A stretch of 64,000 nt of DNA from Paracoccaceae bacterium (GCA_029243395.1 JAQWSE010000008.1:88447-152446), one strand, 5' to 3'; numbered from the stretch's first letter, positions 18,864 through 28,488 are shown. Notes: generated from the sequence alone by a model not told the origin. Program-made: numbers and translations.

Positions 18864-19772
18864 TTACCGCGCTCTACCTTCTCTCCATGCTATGATCATT
18901 CCTCCCAGGACTATACCCAAAATACCGGGAAACAATCTATCGAAGGGCCATTCCATAAAGAATATCCACCCAAGGGCAAAAGATATTGGCAAAGCAAAAT
19001 ACTCGAAAGATGCTATTATGCTTGGTTCTGTTATACGGTAACCAGAGATCAATAATATGACTCCCACTCCACCGGATATCCCCATAGCTGCCAAAAGAAA
19101 TAAATCGGTGATGGACTCTATGAAACTAAAAGAAAACGTTACAAGTGCTATAAAAATAGTAGCTATTAATGTTGTCATTTGAGCATACAACTGTATCTTC
19201 GCGGTATGCACTTCCTTTGGAAATAATTTTACCAATACACCGGCAAGAGCATACCCAAATGCCGCACCTAAAGGAAGTAAGGCATCATAAGTAAAAATAT
19301 CCGACCCGGGCCTAATGATAATGACAACACCAAAAAAACCCATCGCTACAGCTGACCACCTCCAAGGTCCCACAACATTTCCAAGTATAACAATGGATAG
19401 TGCTGTCAAGAATATAGGGCTGGCAAAAGCCAGTGTAGTAGCCGTCGCAAATTCAAGTTTCATGAGCGAAAGGTAAAAGAAAAATTGAGCAAAAACGATA
19501 CTTAAACCTCTGCTTATCGATATGACCTTATCTCTTAAATTAAATCGCCCGCTATCCTTTTTAAACCCAAAAGAATAAAACAAAAAAACTAGAACCGGTA
19601 ACAAACCGAAACCATTTCGGGCTACAGCATATTGCAGGACAGAATATTTTTCACCCATAAACTTGATGATCACTCCCATAATATCCAAAAGAAAAAGTCC
19701 TAAAAGTACAAGTAGTATTGCTTTTGTTAAAGAAGCCTCGTTCTTCTTTCTTGATTTCAGATATTTAACCAT
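18864..19772 (-). CDS. EamA-family exporter
   Basis: The 302-residue protein has about ten hydrophobic segments arranged as two EamA repeats. Conserved-looking segments are ATTLAFASPIFLTALSIVILG in the first repeat (written here as ATTLAFASPIF) and ASFEYFALPISFALGWIFF in the second. It resembles the RhaT/SAM-type part of the superfamily. The substrate is unknown. The last residues are basic (WREGRAR), as is common for cytoplasmic tails. Confidence 0.87.
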   Translation of the reverse strand: MVKYLKSRKKNEASLTKAILLVLLGLFLLDIMGVIIKFMGEKYSVLQYAVARNGFGLLPVLVFLFYSFGFKKDSGRFNLRDKVISISRGLSIVFAQFFFYLSLMKLEFATATTLAFASPIFLTALSIVILGNVVGPWRWSAVAMGFFGVVIIIRPGSDIFTYDALLPLGAAFGYALAGVLVKLFPKEVHTAKIQLYAQMTTLIATIFIALVTFSFSFIESITDLFLLAAMGISGGVGVILLISGYRITEPSIIASFEYFALPISFALGWIFFMEWPFDRLFPGILGIVLGGMIIAWREGRAR

Positions 19773-19903
19773 AGTCCTTTCTAAAGGAATATTTTGAAAA
19801 CTACCAAATAAATTTGACTACATGACTTTTCCCATTCTATCATTCCCGAACTCAAGGCCCTAATAGGATGGGTTAAACCTTAAAAATTTATAGACTTCTG
19901 ATA

Positions 19904-21196
19904 GTGAAACCAAATCAAGAGATTACATATGAGCCCTATTGGTGGCTCCATGCAAAACCTTCCCCAATTCAAGAAAGAGATTGGCAATCAAATGCTGATG
20001 TTGTTGTTGTTGGCTCAGGATATACGGGTTTAAGCGCAGCTTTAACTCTTTTATATGCAAACCTTAAAGTAGTCATCATCGATTCCGAAATGCCTGGTTA
20101 TGGTGCTTCTAGCAGAAATGGAGGAATAACGAGCGGCAAAATTAAACCAAGTTTCAAGGTTTTGAAAAAAAGATTTGGATTGGATTTAGCAAAACGACTC
20201 ATAGAAGAAGGTACTACAGCGCGAAATGATCTCTATAATTTCATAAAAAATGAAAAAATAGAATGCGACTTGGAAAACAATGGAATGTTGGTAGGTGCTA
20301 CCAGCCAAAAAGCTTTTGATAACCAAAAGCGTGAAGCCGAAGAATTATTTGAATCCGTTGGTTCAAAAACAGCTATTGTGGAGAAACAAGATATTCAAAC
20401 CTTCATCAATAGCCCTAAATACATCGGTGGAAACTTTGATAAGGACATTGGATCAATTCATCCAGCCAAACTAGTTTCATCAATGACAAAGCTAGTTTCA
20501 GAAAAAAATGGTTTTGTTTTTAGTAGGTCTAAATTTCTCGGTGCTGAAAAACAAAACAACCTTTTTAAGGTAAGCACAGAAAGAGGAACAATAATAGCAA
20601 AACACCTTATTATGGCAACTAATGCCTACACAGATAAAAATATACCTTGGCTAAGAAAAAGGTTGGTGCCTGTGATCTCTGAAATGATTGCCACGGATTC
20701 CATTGGAGAAAATAGGGTCAAGAGCTTGATGCCAAAACTTAGCACTTTTGGTGAAGCCCTTAATGTATTCTATTACTTTAGGCCATCGCCGGATCGTACA
20801 AGAATACTTATTGGTGGTAGGAGAGTTCGGTATGGAAATGAAAATCGTTCCTATAAGCTCAATAATGGTCTCTTAAACATTTTTCCTGATTTGAAAGGGA
20901 CCTTAATATCAAATCACTGGCATGGCTATGTCACTTTTCCTCTTGATCAGTTACCAAAACTGGTCATGCATGATGGAATAATTCATGCTGCAGGGTATTG
21001 TGGTTCAGGTACAGTTTGGGCAAGATGGATGGGAAAAAAAGCAGCCGAGATAATTTTAAATCTTGAAAGTAAAAGTGCTTTTTACAATATTCCTTTCAAA
21101 AAAATACCTTTCTATAATGGCCATCCTTGGTTTCTCCCAGTAGCATTAGAATATTACAAACTTCAAGACTGGTGGGTAAATTCTAGAGAAGGCTAA
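19904..21196 (+). CDS. FAD-dependent amine/amino-acid oxidoreductase (DAO family, PuuB-like)
   Basis: The 430-residue protein begins at a GTG and has the family lead YWWLHAKPSP. The dinucleotide-binding motif is VVVGSGYTGLSAALTL, followed by PGYGASSRNGG, typical of gamma-glutamylputrescine oxidase and relatives. The second half shows LLIGGRR-like RILIGGRRVRYG and a C-terminal FAD contact YCGSGTVWARWMGKKAAE. It oxidises a C-N bond in an amine or N-substituted amino acid. It opens the block that includes the second FAD oxidase and DgcN-DgcA, so an amino-acid substrate is likely but not shown. Confidence 0.85.
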   Translation: MKPNQEITYEPYWWLHAKPSPIQERDWQSNADVVVVGSGYTGLSAALTLLYANLKVVIIDSEMPGYGASSRNGGITSGKIKPSFKVLKKRFGLDLAKRLIEEGTTARNDLYNFIKNEKIECDLENNGMLVGATSQKAFDNQKREAEELFESVGSKTAIVEKQDIQTFINSPKYIGGNFDKDIGSIHPAKLVSSMTKLVSEKNGFVFSRSKFLGAEKQNNLFKVSTERGTIIAKHLIMATNAYTDKNIPWLRKRLVPVISEMIATDSIGENRVKSLMPKLSTFGEALNVFYYFRPSPDRTRILIGGRRVRYGNENRSYKLNNGLLNIFPDLKGTLISNHWHGYVTFPLDQLPKLVMHDGIIHAAGYCGSGTVWARWMGKKAAEIILNLESKSAFYNIPFKKIPFYNGHPWFLPVALEYYKLQDWWVNSREG

Positions 21197-21206
21197 GATC
21201 GTAGGA

Positions 21207-21356
21207 TTAGTTTTCAAGAATTGGTGACATTTCAGCTGTATGATAGAACTTAACCTCAACTTTATATTTCATAAGGAACCTTGAGACCCAATCTCCAAGC
21301 CCACAACAACCAAAACCTTCATATTCATTCCCCCTTAAATACTTAATACAAGAAAA
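21207..21356 (-). pseudogene. Possible remnant of a small protein gene
   Basis: A minus-strand open frame of 49 codons lies between two plus-strand genes. It has protein-like content (GNEYEGFGCCGLGDWVSRF, then KFYHTAEMSPILEN) but no ATG, GTG or TTG near its upstream end. A good AAGGGGG site with ATG exists in another frame and leads to a stop after 18 codons (MNMKVLVVVG). This looks like a truncated or frame-shifted small gene. I do not recognise the family, and chance cannot be excluded. Confidence 0.3.
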
Positions 21357-21434
21357 CTAGAAGATAATATTGATAATTAGAGTGCCTTATCATATCTTCA
21401 CTTTAGAAGATAATAATTGGATAGAGGTAGTAAT

Positions 21435-22562
21435 ATGGCAGCACTTTTAGATACAGTAGATCCTGACGGTTTATTAGAATACTCGGTCGTATTCACCGAT
21501 CGTTCATTGAATCACATGTCAAAGAAGTTCCAAGGCGTGATGTGTGACATATCTACTATGTTAAAAGAGATCTATCATGGTGACGCTGTGGCATTAGTGC
21601 CAGGAGGTGGTACTTATGGAATGGAAGCCGTCGCACGGCAAGTAGCCATAGACAAACACGCTTTGGTTATAAGAAATGGGTGGTTTTCATATAGGTGGAG
21701 TCAAATTTTTGAAAGCGGTAATTTCACTAAGAAAACAACCATTATCAAGGCCCGACAGACAGGAAATAAAGGTTGGTCACCGTTTGCACCGGCACCTATT
21801 GAAGAAATCACAAAGAAAATTTACGACACCTCTCCTGATGTAGTTTTTGCTCCACATGTTGAAACTTCTGCAGGTGTTATAATGCCCGATGAATATCTTA
21901 AGGCAATTTCCAAAGCTTGCCACGATGTTGGTGCCCTATTCATCCTAGATTGCATAGCATCAGGATGTGCATGGGTAGACATGCAAGCTACAGGTGTAGA
22001 CATATTAATTTCTGCACCGCAAAAAGGTTGGTCATCTACCCCATCGGCCGGCGTAGTCATGATGAACAATCGTGCTGTTGAAGTAGTTGAGAGTTCGAAC
22101 TCAAACAGCTTCGCTATTGATCTCAAGAAATGGCACTCAATCATGAAAACTTATGAATCTGGAGGGCATGCCTATCATACCACCATGCCTACTGATTCTT
22201 TATGCCACTTTAGAGACACCATGTCGGAAACAAAAGAATACGGTTTTAATAAGCTGTTTCAAAATCAATGGGAACTAGGCAACGGTGTTAGAAAAATGCT
22301 GCAAGGGAAAGGAATTAAATCAGTTGCTGCTGAAGGTTTTCAAGCACCTGGAGTAGTGGTTAGCTATACAAATGATGATAAAATACAAAACGGAATTAAA
22401 TTTCGAGATTTGGGGATACAGATAGCAGCCGGAGTTCCACTAATGTGCGACGAACCAAAGGATTTTTCTTCCTTTAGAATAGGTCTTTTTGGTTTAGATA
22501 AACTATATCATATCGATCAAAGCCTCGAAAAACTCCAAAAGGCCTTTGACAAGGTTTTTTAA
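21435..22562 (+). CDS. Class V aminotransferase (alanine/serine-glyoxylate type)
   Basis: I use the ATG at 21435 (MAALLDTVDPDG) because GAGG lies 7 bases upstream; an in-frame ATG at 21417 lacks a site. The 375-residue protein is a fold-type I PLP enzyme. It has the glycine-rich PGGGTYGMEAVARQ, the Asp of LDCIASGCAW and the Schiff-base lysine in SAPQKGWSS. The small subgroup domain YHTTMPTD follows. Members exchange the amino group between alanine or serine and glyoxylate or similar acceptors. It sits between two FAD oxidases in an amino-acid catabolic block. Confidence 0.83.
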   Translation: MAALLDTVDPDGLLEYSVVFTDRSLNHMSKKFQGVMCDISTMLKEIYHGDAVALVPGGGTYGMEAVARQVAIDKHALVIRNGWFSYRWSQIFESGNFTKKTTIIKARQTGNKGWSPFAPAPIEEITKKIYDTSPDVVFAPHVETSAGVIMPDEYLKAISKACHDVGALFILDCIASGCAWVDMQATGVDILISAPQKGWSSTPSAGVVMMNNRAVEVVESSNSNSFAIDLKKWHSIMKTYESGGHAYHTTMPTDSLCHFRDTMSETKEYGFNKLFQNQWELGNGVRKMLQGKGIKSVAAEGFQAPGVVVSYTNDDKIQNGIKFRDLGIQIAAGVPLMCDEPKDFSSFRIGLFGLDKLYHIDQSLEKLQKAFDKVF

Positions 22563-22639
22563 AAAATATCATTTATTTTGATCTAATATTATAATTTAAC
22601 TAGAACAAAGTGTATCTTTTTATGCTATAGGTAGTTGTC

Positions 22640-23812
22640 ATGAATTCACCTGATGTCATCATAGTAGGTGCAGGAATAACCGGTTGCGCCGCAGCATTTG
22701 AGCTATCAAAAGGCAATCTGAAAATTGAAGTTATTGAAAAATACAAACCTGGTTCTATGGCATCTGGCTGGACACTTGCTGGAGTAAGGCAATCTGGTAG
22801 ACATTCTGCAGAAATACCCCTAGCAAAATATTCAGTCCAAGAATGGCCTAATTTAGTGGGAATACTGGGCAGTGAAACCGGATATACCCAAAAGGGTAAC
22901 TTACGTTTAGCAAGAAATGAAGAGGAAGAAATAATAATTAGGAATCTTGTGAGAGATCAAAAAAAGGCAGGATTGGATATCACATATTTAAAGGAAAACA
23001 AAGATATTCAAGAAATTGCACCAGCCTTATCTAAGAAAGTGCTTGCTGCCTCTTTTTGTTCTACCGATGGACATGCCGAACCTCTAAAAACCGTTCAAGC
23101 TTACAAAATGGCAGCCGAAAGAAATGGTGTCATTTTTTCTAGCAATGAAGAAGTCTTAGAAATCAATGTAAAGAATAACCGTGTCAGGTCAGTAAGAACC
23201 TCTAAAAGGAATGTTGATACCCAAACATGTATTTTAGCAAATGGTATACATTGTAATTCCCTACTAGAAAATCTAGGTATCAAAATTCCGTTAGACGTGC
23301 CAATAGTTACAGTAATTCAAACAGAGAAGACTGCAAAAATACTCAAACCAGTGATTGGGGTTGCTAATGCAAATCTGGCAATGCGACAAGAATTAAATGG
23401 TTGTTTTCGAATTACTAGCGGAGCTCAGAAATGGGGCGGCAAACTAGAAGAAAAAGACAAAATGCCCTACGCCGTAACCTCTTTAGAAAAAATACATTTT
23501 ACTATAGCGCGCGCGATAGAGGTTATTCCAAACCTTAGTCAATGCTCAATAAAGTCTTTTTGGGGAGGTTTGATAGATTTAACTCCGGATGCACTACCTG
23601 TAATAGATCAAATTGAAGAATATGAAGGTTTAATTGTAGCTTCAGGTTTTTCTGGCCATGGATTTGGTATAGCTCCAGCCATTGGAGGTATTTTGGCAGA
23701 CCTTACGATGAAGGCCCCCCCTAGATTACCCATTGATCCTTTTTCTCTTTATAGATTCAAAAAAAATGATAACTTGAAAGAAGAAGAAAATGAGCCCACT
23801 CTTCATGGATAA
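22640..23812 (+). CDS. FAD-dependent oxidoreductase (DAO family, glycine/sarcosine oxidase-like)
   Basis: The 390-residue protein starts with the FAD fold VIIVGAGITGCAAAFELS and has the substrate-domain stretch ASGWTLAGVRQSGRHSAEIPLA. Its end shows ASGFSGHGFGIAPAIGGILADL, the conserved FAD-binding helix of DAO-type oxidases (split here as GFSGHGFGIAPAIGG). The length matches the sarcosine oxidase beta-subunit-like group. It lies 77 bp after the aminotransferase and 70 bp before dgcN, so it may handle an amino acid or N-acyl amino acid in the same pathway. Confidence 0.85.
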   Translation: MNSPDVIIVGAGITGCAAAFELSKGNLKIEVIEKYKPGSMASGWTLAGVRQSGRHSAEIPLAKYSVQEWPNLVGILGSETGYTQKGNLRLARNEEEEIIIRNLVRDQKKAGLDITYLKENKDIQEIAPALSKKVLAASFCSTDGHAEPLKTVQAYKMAAERNGVIFSSNEEVLEINVKNNRVRSVRTSKRNVDTQTCILANGIHCNSLLENLGIKIPLDVPIVTVIQTEKTAKILKPVIGVANANLAMRQELNGCFRITSGAQKWGGKLEEKDKMPYAVTSLEKIHFTIARAIEVIPNLSQCSIKSFWGGLIDLTPDALPVIDQIEEYEGLIVASGFSGHGFGIAPAIGGILADLTMKAPPRLPIDPFSLYRFKKNDNLKEEENEPTLHG

Positions 23813-23882
23813 CTAAATACATTCATAATATTTAAAAAGTGCAAGCCACAATATTAACATCTTTTTTTCTGAGAGACACACT

Positions 23883-24884
23883 ATGATAAAGACACCATAT
23901 TTATTATTCTTAGGAGACGCTCCTGATCAACTGGCTGCTAAGGTCGGTCAAGGAATCAAAGACTGGAGACCAGATATTTGTCTTGGACAAATAAGGTTGC
24001 CTGGTTGTAAAGCAGACTTAGGGCTCCGTGATTATACACTTGAAGAAGCAAAAAATTCAGGAGCAAGAACATTAATAGTTGGGGTTGCCAACAGGGGAGG
24101 AAAATTTTCTCCAACCTGGAAAGAAACCTTGTGTCAGGCCCTAGATTTAAAATTTGATATCGCTTCAGGCTTGCACAACTTACTATCGAATGAAAAAGAT
24201 TTCAAAGAGTTAGCAAGTTTAAACCAGTGCAATTTGTTTGACGTTCGTGTAACATCGGAAAACTTTCCCATAGCAAATGGTAAAAAAAGATCTGGCAAGA
24301 GGTGTTTGACTATAGGAACCGATTGCTCCATAGGGAAAATGTACTCCACTTTGGCAATAGAACGAGAGATGCTTTCTAGAAGAATGAAAGCCACATTTAG
24401 GGCTACTGGCCAAACAGGCATTCTAATAAGTGGAAGTGGAATACCTCTTGATGCAATAGTAGCAGATTTTATGGCTGGAGCTGTAGAAACCCTGACACCG
24501 GACGCTGATCATGATCATTGGGATCTCATAGAAGGTCAAGGATCTCTTTTTCATGTTTCATATTCTGGTGTGACCATGGCCCTAATTCACGGCGGTCAAC
24601 CTGACCATCTAATACTATGCCATGAACCCACGAGAACACATATGAGAGGCTTACCACACTACAGCATACCGACGCTAGAAGCTCTTTATGAAACTGCACT
24701 ACCTCTCGCAAGAATAGGTAATCCGGACTGTAAAATATCTGGTATCTGTGTAAATACTAAGAATACTAATGAGGTTGAAGGAAAAGCCTTGATAAAAGAA
24801 ATAGAAAGTACTTTCCAATTACCCACCGTAGATCCTTTTAAAGATGGCACAAAGAAAATTGTTGATAATCTCCTAAAAAATTAA
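23883..24884 (+). CDS. dgcN: DUF1611 / DgcN-family N-acyltransferase-like protein
   Basis: The 333-residue DUF1611 protein begins YLLFLGDAPDQLAAKVGQG and has a central P-loop-like motif GTDCSIGKM (residues about 145-153). QTGILISGSGIPLDAIVADF and EGQGSLFHVSYSGVTMALIHG are typical of the family. In marine proteobacteria DgcN acts with DgcA in D-glutamate breakdown, acylating the amino group. The pairing with a dipeptide-epimerase gene 14 bp downstream supports this assignment. The acyl donor and exact substrate remain inference. Confidence 0.8.
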   Translation: MIKTPYLLFLGDAPDQLAAKVGQGIKDWRPDICLGQIRLPGCKADLGLRDYTLEEAKNSGARTLIVGVANRGGKFSPTWKETLCQALDLKFDIASGLHNLLSNEKDFKELASLNQCNLFDVRVTSENFPIANGKKRSGKRCLTIGTDCSIGKMYSTLAIEREMLSRRMKATFRATGQTGILISGSGIPLDAIVADFMAGAVETLTPDADHDHWDLIEGQGSLFHVSYSGVTMALIHGGQPDHLILCHEPTRTHMRGLPHYSIPTLEALYETALPLARIGNPDCKISGICVNTKNTNEVEGKALIKEIESTFQLPTVDPFKDGTKKIVDNLLKN

Positions 24885-24898
24885 CTAAAGGATCAATT

Positions 24899-25867
24899 GT
24901 GCATCTAAGTGTAGAAAAAAACTCTTTCAAACTTAAAAAAATGTTTACTATTTCCAGGGGTTCTAGAACTTCTGCTGACGTCCTCACAGTGATCATTAGA
25001 GATAAGGGTTTCAAAGGTTGGGCTGAATGCGTTCCTTATAAAAGATATAATGAAAGTTTGGAAACTGTTATCAAACAAATCGAATCCATTAAATTACCTA
25101 CCAGTATCGGTCAATTACAAGAATCATTAGGATCTGGGGCTGCTAGAAATGCGGTAGATTGTGCTCTATGGGATCTAAAAGCAAAAACAACAGGAACTCC
25201 TGTATGGAAACTATTGGGCATAGAGGAACCTAAACCATCTATAACAGTTTATACGATTTCATTAGATACCCCAGAAAACATGGAGAAGGAAGCCCGACAC
25301 AAAAAAAATTACCCCATACTTAAAGTAAAATTAGGTGGTTCAAACGATGAAAACTGTATAAGAGCTGTTAGAAAGGGATCTCCAAAAGCGAGAATAATTG
25401 TAGATGCCAATGAAGCGTGGACACCTGAAATATATATTTACTTAGGACCAGTATTTAAGAACCTTGGGGTAGAATTGGTGGAACAACCTTTTCCGGCAGG
25501 CAAAGATTCCATCCTTAGGAGTTTAGATCGAATATTACCGGTTTGTGCAGACGAAAGCTGTCATGGCTTAGAAAGTTTGAATCATTTATTAGGCCTCTAT
25601 GATTTTGTAAATATTAAATTAGATAAGACTGGTGGATTAACAGAAGCAATCAAAGTTTTAAAATCAGCTAAAGAAAAAGGCTTTAAAATTATGCTAGGCT
25701 GTATGGTAGGATCTTCTCTAGCAATGGCCCCTGCCATGTTACTCGCCCACATGTGTGATTTCGTTGATCTTGATGGACCTTTGCTCCTTGATGAAGATAG
25801 ACCAAATCCATTAATCTATGAAAATCATCTGGCTTTTCCTCCCAAATCTAATCTTTGGGGTCATTAA
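24899..25867 (+). CDS. dgcA: Enolase-superfamily epimerase, DgcA / dipeptide-epimerase type
   Basis: The 322-residue protein starts at a GTG with AAAGG 8-9 bases upstream. It is a mandelate-racemase/MLE-type enolase fold. The catalytic Lys lies in LKVKLGG, metal ligands in IVDANEAW, VEQPF and CADESCH, and the second Lys in NIKLDKTGGL. This matches L-Ala-D/L-Glu epimerases. Next to dgcN it probably racemises N-acyl-D-glutamate to the L form, as described for DgcA in marine bacteria. It is the last gene of the plus-strand block and is convergent with a class V aminotransferase. Confidence 0.82.
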   Translation: MHLSVEKNSFKLKKMFTISRGSRTSADVLTVIIRDKGFKGWAECVPYKRYNESLETVIKQIESIKLPTSIGQLQESLGSGAARNAVDCALWDLKAKTTGTPVWKLLGIEEPKPSITVYTISLDTPENMEKEARHKKNYPILKVKLGGSNDENCIRAVRKGSPKARIIVDANEAWTPEIYIYLGPVFKNLGVELVEQPFPAGKDSILRSLDRILPVCADESCHGLESLNHLLGLYDFVNIKLDKTGGLTEAIKVLKSAKEKGFKIMLGCMVGSSLAMAPAMLLAHMCDFVDLDGPLLLDEDRPNPLIYENHLAFPPKSNLWGH

Positions 25868-25879
25868 GTATTTCAAAAA

Positions 25880-27127
25880 TTATTGGTGCATTATTTCATT
25901 CATGCTGGTTAAAAAATGCATGACCTCATCCTTAGAATTATAATGACACATAGAAACCCTAACGCAAGATTCCAAACCCAATGGCTCAAGAATATTTGCT
26001 GAGTAATGATCAGACTTTCTGACATGCGTTCTGAGACCCCGTGAATTTAACTCCTTGACTAAAAAATCTGAAGGAAACTGTGGTATGGCAAAAGAAACCA
26101 AGCCTTCTCGAAGTTTATTTTCAAGGCCACCAATAATGTTAATGTTAGGATAGTGAGACAATCCCTTTACATTATCTTTGCCATACAACATTGTTTTTAC
26201 AAGTTCCTGTTCTTGTTGCTTAATAAATTTTGATGCATGAGCAAATTTTTCACGGCGGGTTGAAACATTAGAAACCCTTGATCCCAGCCACTCAAAATAA
26301 TTAACAACATCAGAAAAAGTAGCATATGAACCAACATCTCTGGTTCCAAGATCCCAGTTTTCTTCTGGACCTTTCATTAGATTTTCATGAGGTAAATTCC
26401 TCAATCTATCTGAAATCCATGCTAACCCATAGCCGTGTCGAGAAAAAACTTTATATGGAGAAATGACATAACCATCTATAGGGTAATCGCAAATATTTAT
26501 GTCTCCATGCGGAGCATGTTGTATGCCATCAACAATGATAAAACAATCTGGACTGATACTTTTTATCCCTTGGGTAAGCTCCTTAATTTCCACACCAATG
26601 CCTGTGACGGGTGATGTATGAACGATTGTTGCTACACCTACATCCAGAGTAATTTTTGAAAGATATTGATCTATCTTTACCGAACCAGATTCCTTACAAT
26701 GTGGAACAAGTCTAAGTTCCTTTGAAGCATACGCTGCCCATTTTGTTGAAGCTGATCGAGAGGCTGGGTGCTCAAGAGTACTACCAACTACTGTCCCCTT
26801 GTCAGAGGCCAAAATTGCAGCGCGTATTAACCTAAATAGCAACTCCGTTCCACTTTCTCCAATTAATATACTTCCTTTTTCCGTGTTAAAAAATTCCAAA
26901 GCATCTGCTTTAGATTTTTTTATGAGATCCATTACCCCTTGGGAGCCCCTGTTATCTCTTCCTTGATTATCTGGAATAGCTGCTAAATCACCGGAACGCT
27001 TAGCTACTGATTTAAGAGTTAGTGAACCGCCAGCATTTTCAAAAAATATTCTCTCACCTGAGAAAGGACACCTATCAACGTGACAAAACTTATTCCTAAT
27101 TTCCTGTAAAAGATCTTTTGGATACAT
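25880..27127 (-). CDS. Class V aminotransferase, cysteine-desulfurase-like
   Basis: The 415-residue fold-type I PLP enzyme has FFENAGGSLTLKSV near its start, HTSPVTGIGVEI, FIIVDGIQHAPHG (PLP Asp and His) and the Schiff-base lysine in VISPYKVFSRHG. It lacks the long flexible loop with the catalytic Cys that is usual for IscS, so a desulfurase role is doubtful; the isopenicillin-N-epimerase or selenocysteine-lyase-like groups are other options. It faces dgcA tail to tail (13 bp) and could act in the same area of amino-acid metabolism. Confidence 0.8.
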   Translation of the reverse strand: MYPKDLLQEIRNKFCHVDRCPFSGERIFFENAGGSLTLKSVAKRSGDLAAIPDNQGRDNRGSQGVMDLIKKSKADALEFFNTEKGSILIGESGTELLFRLIRAAILASDKGTVVGSTLEHPASRSASTKWAAYASKELRLVPHCKESGSVKIDQYLSKITLDVGVATIVHTSPVTGIGVEIKELTQGIKSISPDCFIIVDGIQHAPHGDINICDYPIDGYVISPYKVFSRHGYGLAWISDRLRNLPHENLMKGPEENWDLGTRDVGSYATFSDVVNYFEWLGSRVSNVSTRREKFAHASKFIKQQEQELVKTMLYGKDNVKGLSHYPNINIIGGLENKLREGLVSFAIPQFPSDFLVKELNSRGLRTHVRKSDHYSANILEPLGLESCVRVSMCHYNSKDEVMHFLTSMNEIMHQ

Positions 27128-27263
27128 TTGTTTATCCTGTCCCCCAATATTTCATATTCCATTTAGTTTATATGGTTATATAGTTTATCACTCATGTATC
27201 TTTTACATGACAATTAAAGTTTTGTGTGTGTAATTATGAAAAAAATAATATGTTTTTCTGAAA

Positions 27264-27443
27264 GGCAATTCAAACACAAAAAAAAATAACATAAAACAAT
27301 GCGAATTGTTTAATAAGGTTTTAAAGAATGAGGGTATCTTTAAACCGATAGGAAAAATGTACGTGTTGTTGACTTTATCAGGAGATGATCTTGCCTAAAC
27401 TGAGATGGCTATAGAAAAAGCATCTTTAGCACTAGCCAATTAA
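27264..27443 (+). pseudogene. 3' remnant of a class III aminotransferase (glutamate-1-semialdehyde aminomutase-like)
   Basis: A plus-strand frame reads FNKVLKNEGIFKPIGKMYV, then LLTLSGDDLA, a TAA at 27396-27398, TEMAIEKASLALAN and the final stop. The GIFKPIGKMYV segment and the alternating acidic helix resemble the C-terminal end of the GSA-aminomutase group. The internal TAA would be one change from CAA. The rest of the gene is absent; upstream is AT-rich sequence without a start. I take this as a decayed gene end. Confidence 0.5.
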
Positions 27444-27467
27444 TGCTTAGAATATTTTCCTTGGTAT

Positions 27468-28313
27468 CTAAGGCTTATAGGCTGTCACAATCCAAGCACT
27501 AAAATGCATCTCAACACCTCTTGTCGTTACATAATCAACGAAACATTTTTCTAATGAATCAATGACTTTGCTTTTAACCGGCTCTTCTGAATCTTCAAAA
27601 GGTACTGACATAGGCCCCATTCTGCTTAAGAAATCAGCTGCTTCCTTTATGCTTTTCCCAACAATATTAGTTACAGAATAATTTTCGATCGAGATCTCAT
27701 TCCAGCCAGCATCACAAAGAACTTCATTTAAATATAAGGGATCTTCAAACGCGAAGGGTCCAGGATCTCTCGGAGCAGCTTTTGGAGGCAATTCTAAGAA
27801 ATTGCTAGCTATATTAGTTGAGACTTCTATCCAATCATTAGCTGAGCGATCAGCCCAGCAAACGAAAGCAAGTCTTCCCCCAGATTTTAGGCCTTTAAGA
27901 ATGTTAGAAAATGCTGCCACTGGATCATCAAAAAACATCACACCAAAACGACTGAAAATTGCATCATAACTATCCCCTATGAAACAATAATTTTGAGCAT
28001 CAGCAAGTAAAAATTCAATATTCTTGATTGAATTTTCTTTTGCATTTTGTTTCGCATATTCAAGAATTGGTTTGGAAATATCCATGCCTATAACTGAACC
28101 TTTCCCACCTACTAAACCTGCCAGTTTAAGGCTGGTTGTAGCCGTTCCACATCCGATATCAATTACATTCTCTCCTTTTTTGGGTGCTAAAACCTTTAAA
28201 GCTTCATCTCCCAAGGGTCCAAACATGTCATCAATTCTTGGTCCTAAAGATACCCACAGTTTTCCTTTCTTATGATTCCAAAATTCTTTTTGATCTAGGT
28301 TTATTTCTCTCAT
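27468..28313 (-). CDS. Class I SAM-dependent methyltransferase
   Basis: The 281-residue protein has SAM-binding motif I VIDIGCGTATTSLKLA, motif II region GKGSVIGMDIS, and motif IV SYDAIFSRFGVMFFDDP. It resembles UbiE/arsenite-methyltransferase-like small-molecule methyltransferases. The C-terminal part (residues about 185-281) probably forms the substrate lid. No partner gene names the substrate. It is transcribed alone; a 175-bp gap separates it from the divergent histidine phosphatase. Confidence 0.85.
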   Translation of the reverse strand: MREINLDQKEFWNHKKGKLWVSLGPRIDDMFGPLGDEALKVLAPKKGENVIDIGCGTATTSLKLAGLVGGKGSVIGMDISKPILEYAKQNAKENSIKNIEFLLADAQNYCFIGDSYDAIFSRFGVMFFDDPVAAFSNILKGLKSGGRLAFVCWADRSANDWIEVSTNIASNFLELPPKAAPRDPGPFAFEDPLYLNEVLCDAGWNEISIENYSVTNIVGKSIKEAADFLSRMGPMSVPFEDSEEPVKSKVIDSLEKCFVDYVTTRGVEMHFSAWIVTAYKP

Positions 28314-28488
28314 CTAAATTCAGTCCTTGTTTGAAAGACCCAAGCAATATTTGGGAAATTAAAGATCTAATTCCATTTCCATTACATATTGTAAAGCACC
28401 AAAAATATTTTCGAAGCTCCCCTTATTATAGTTATTTTACTACATTGGAAAATAGTTTAATTAATGGATGAGTGGGTAGGAGCATAAA

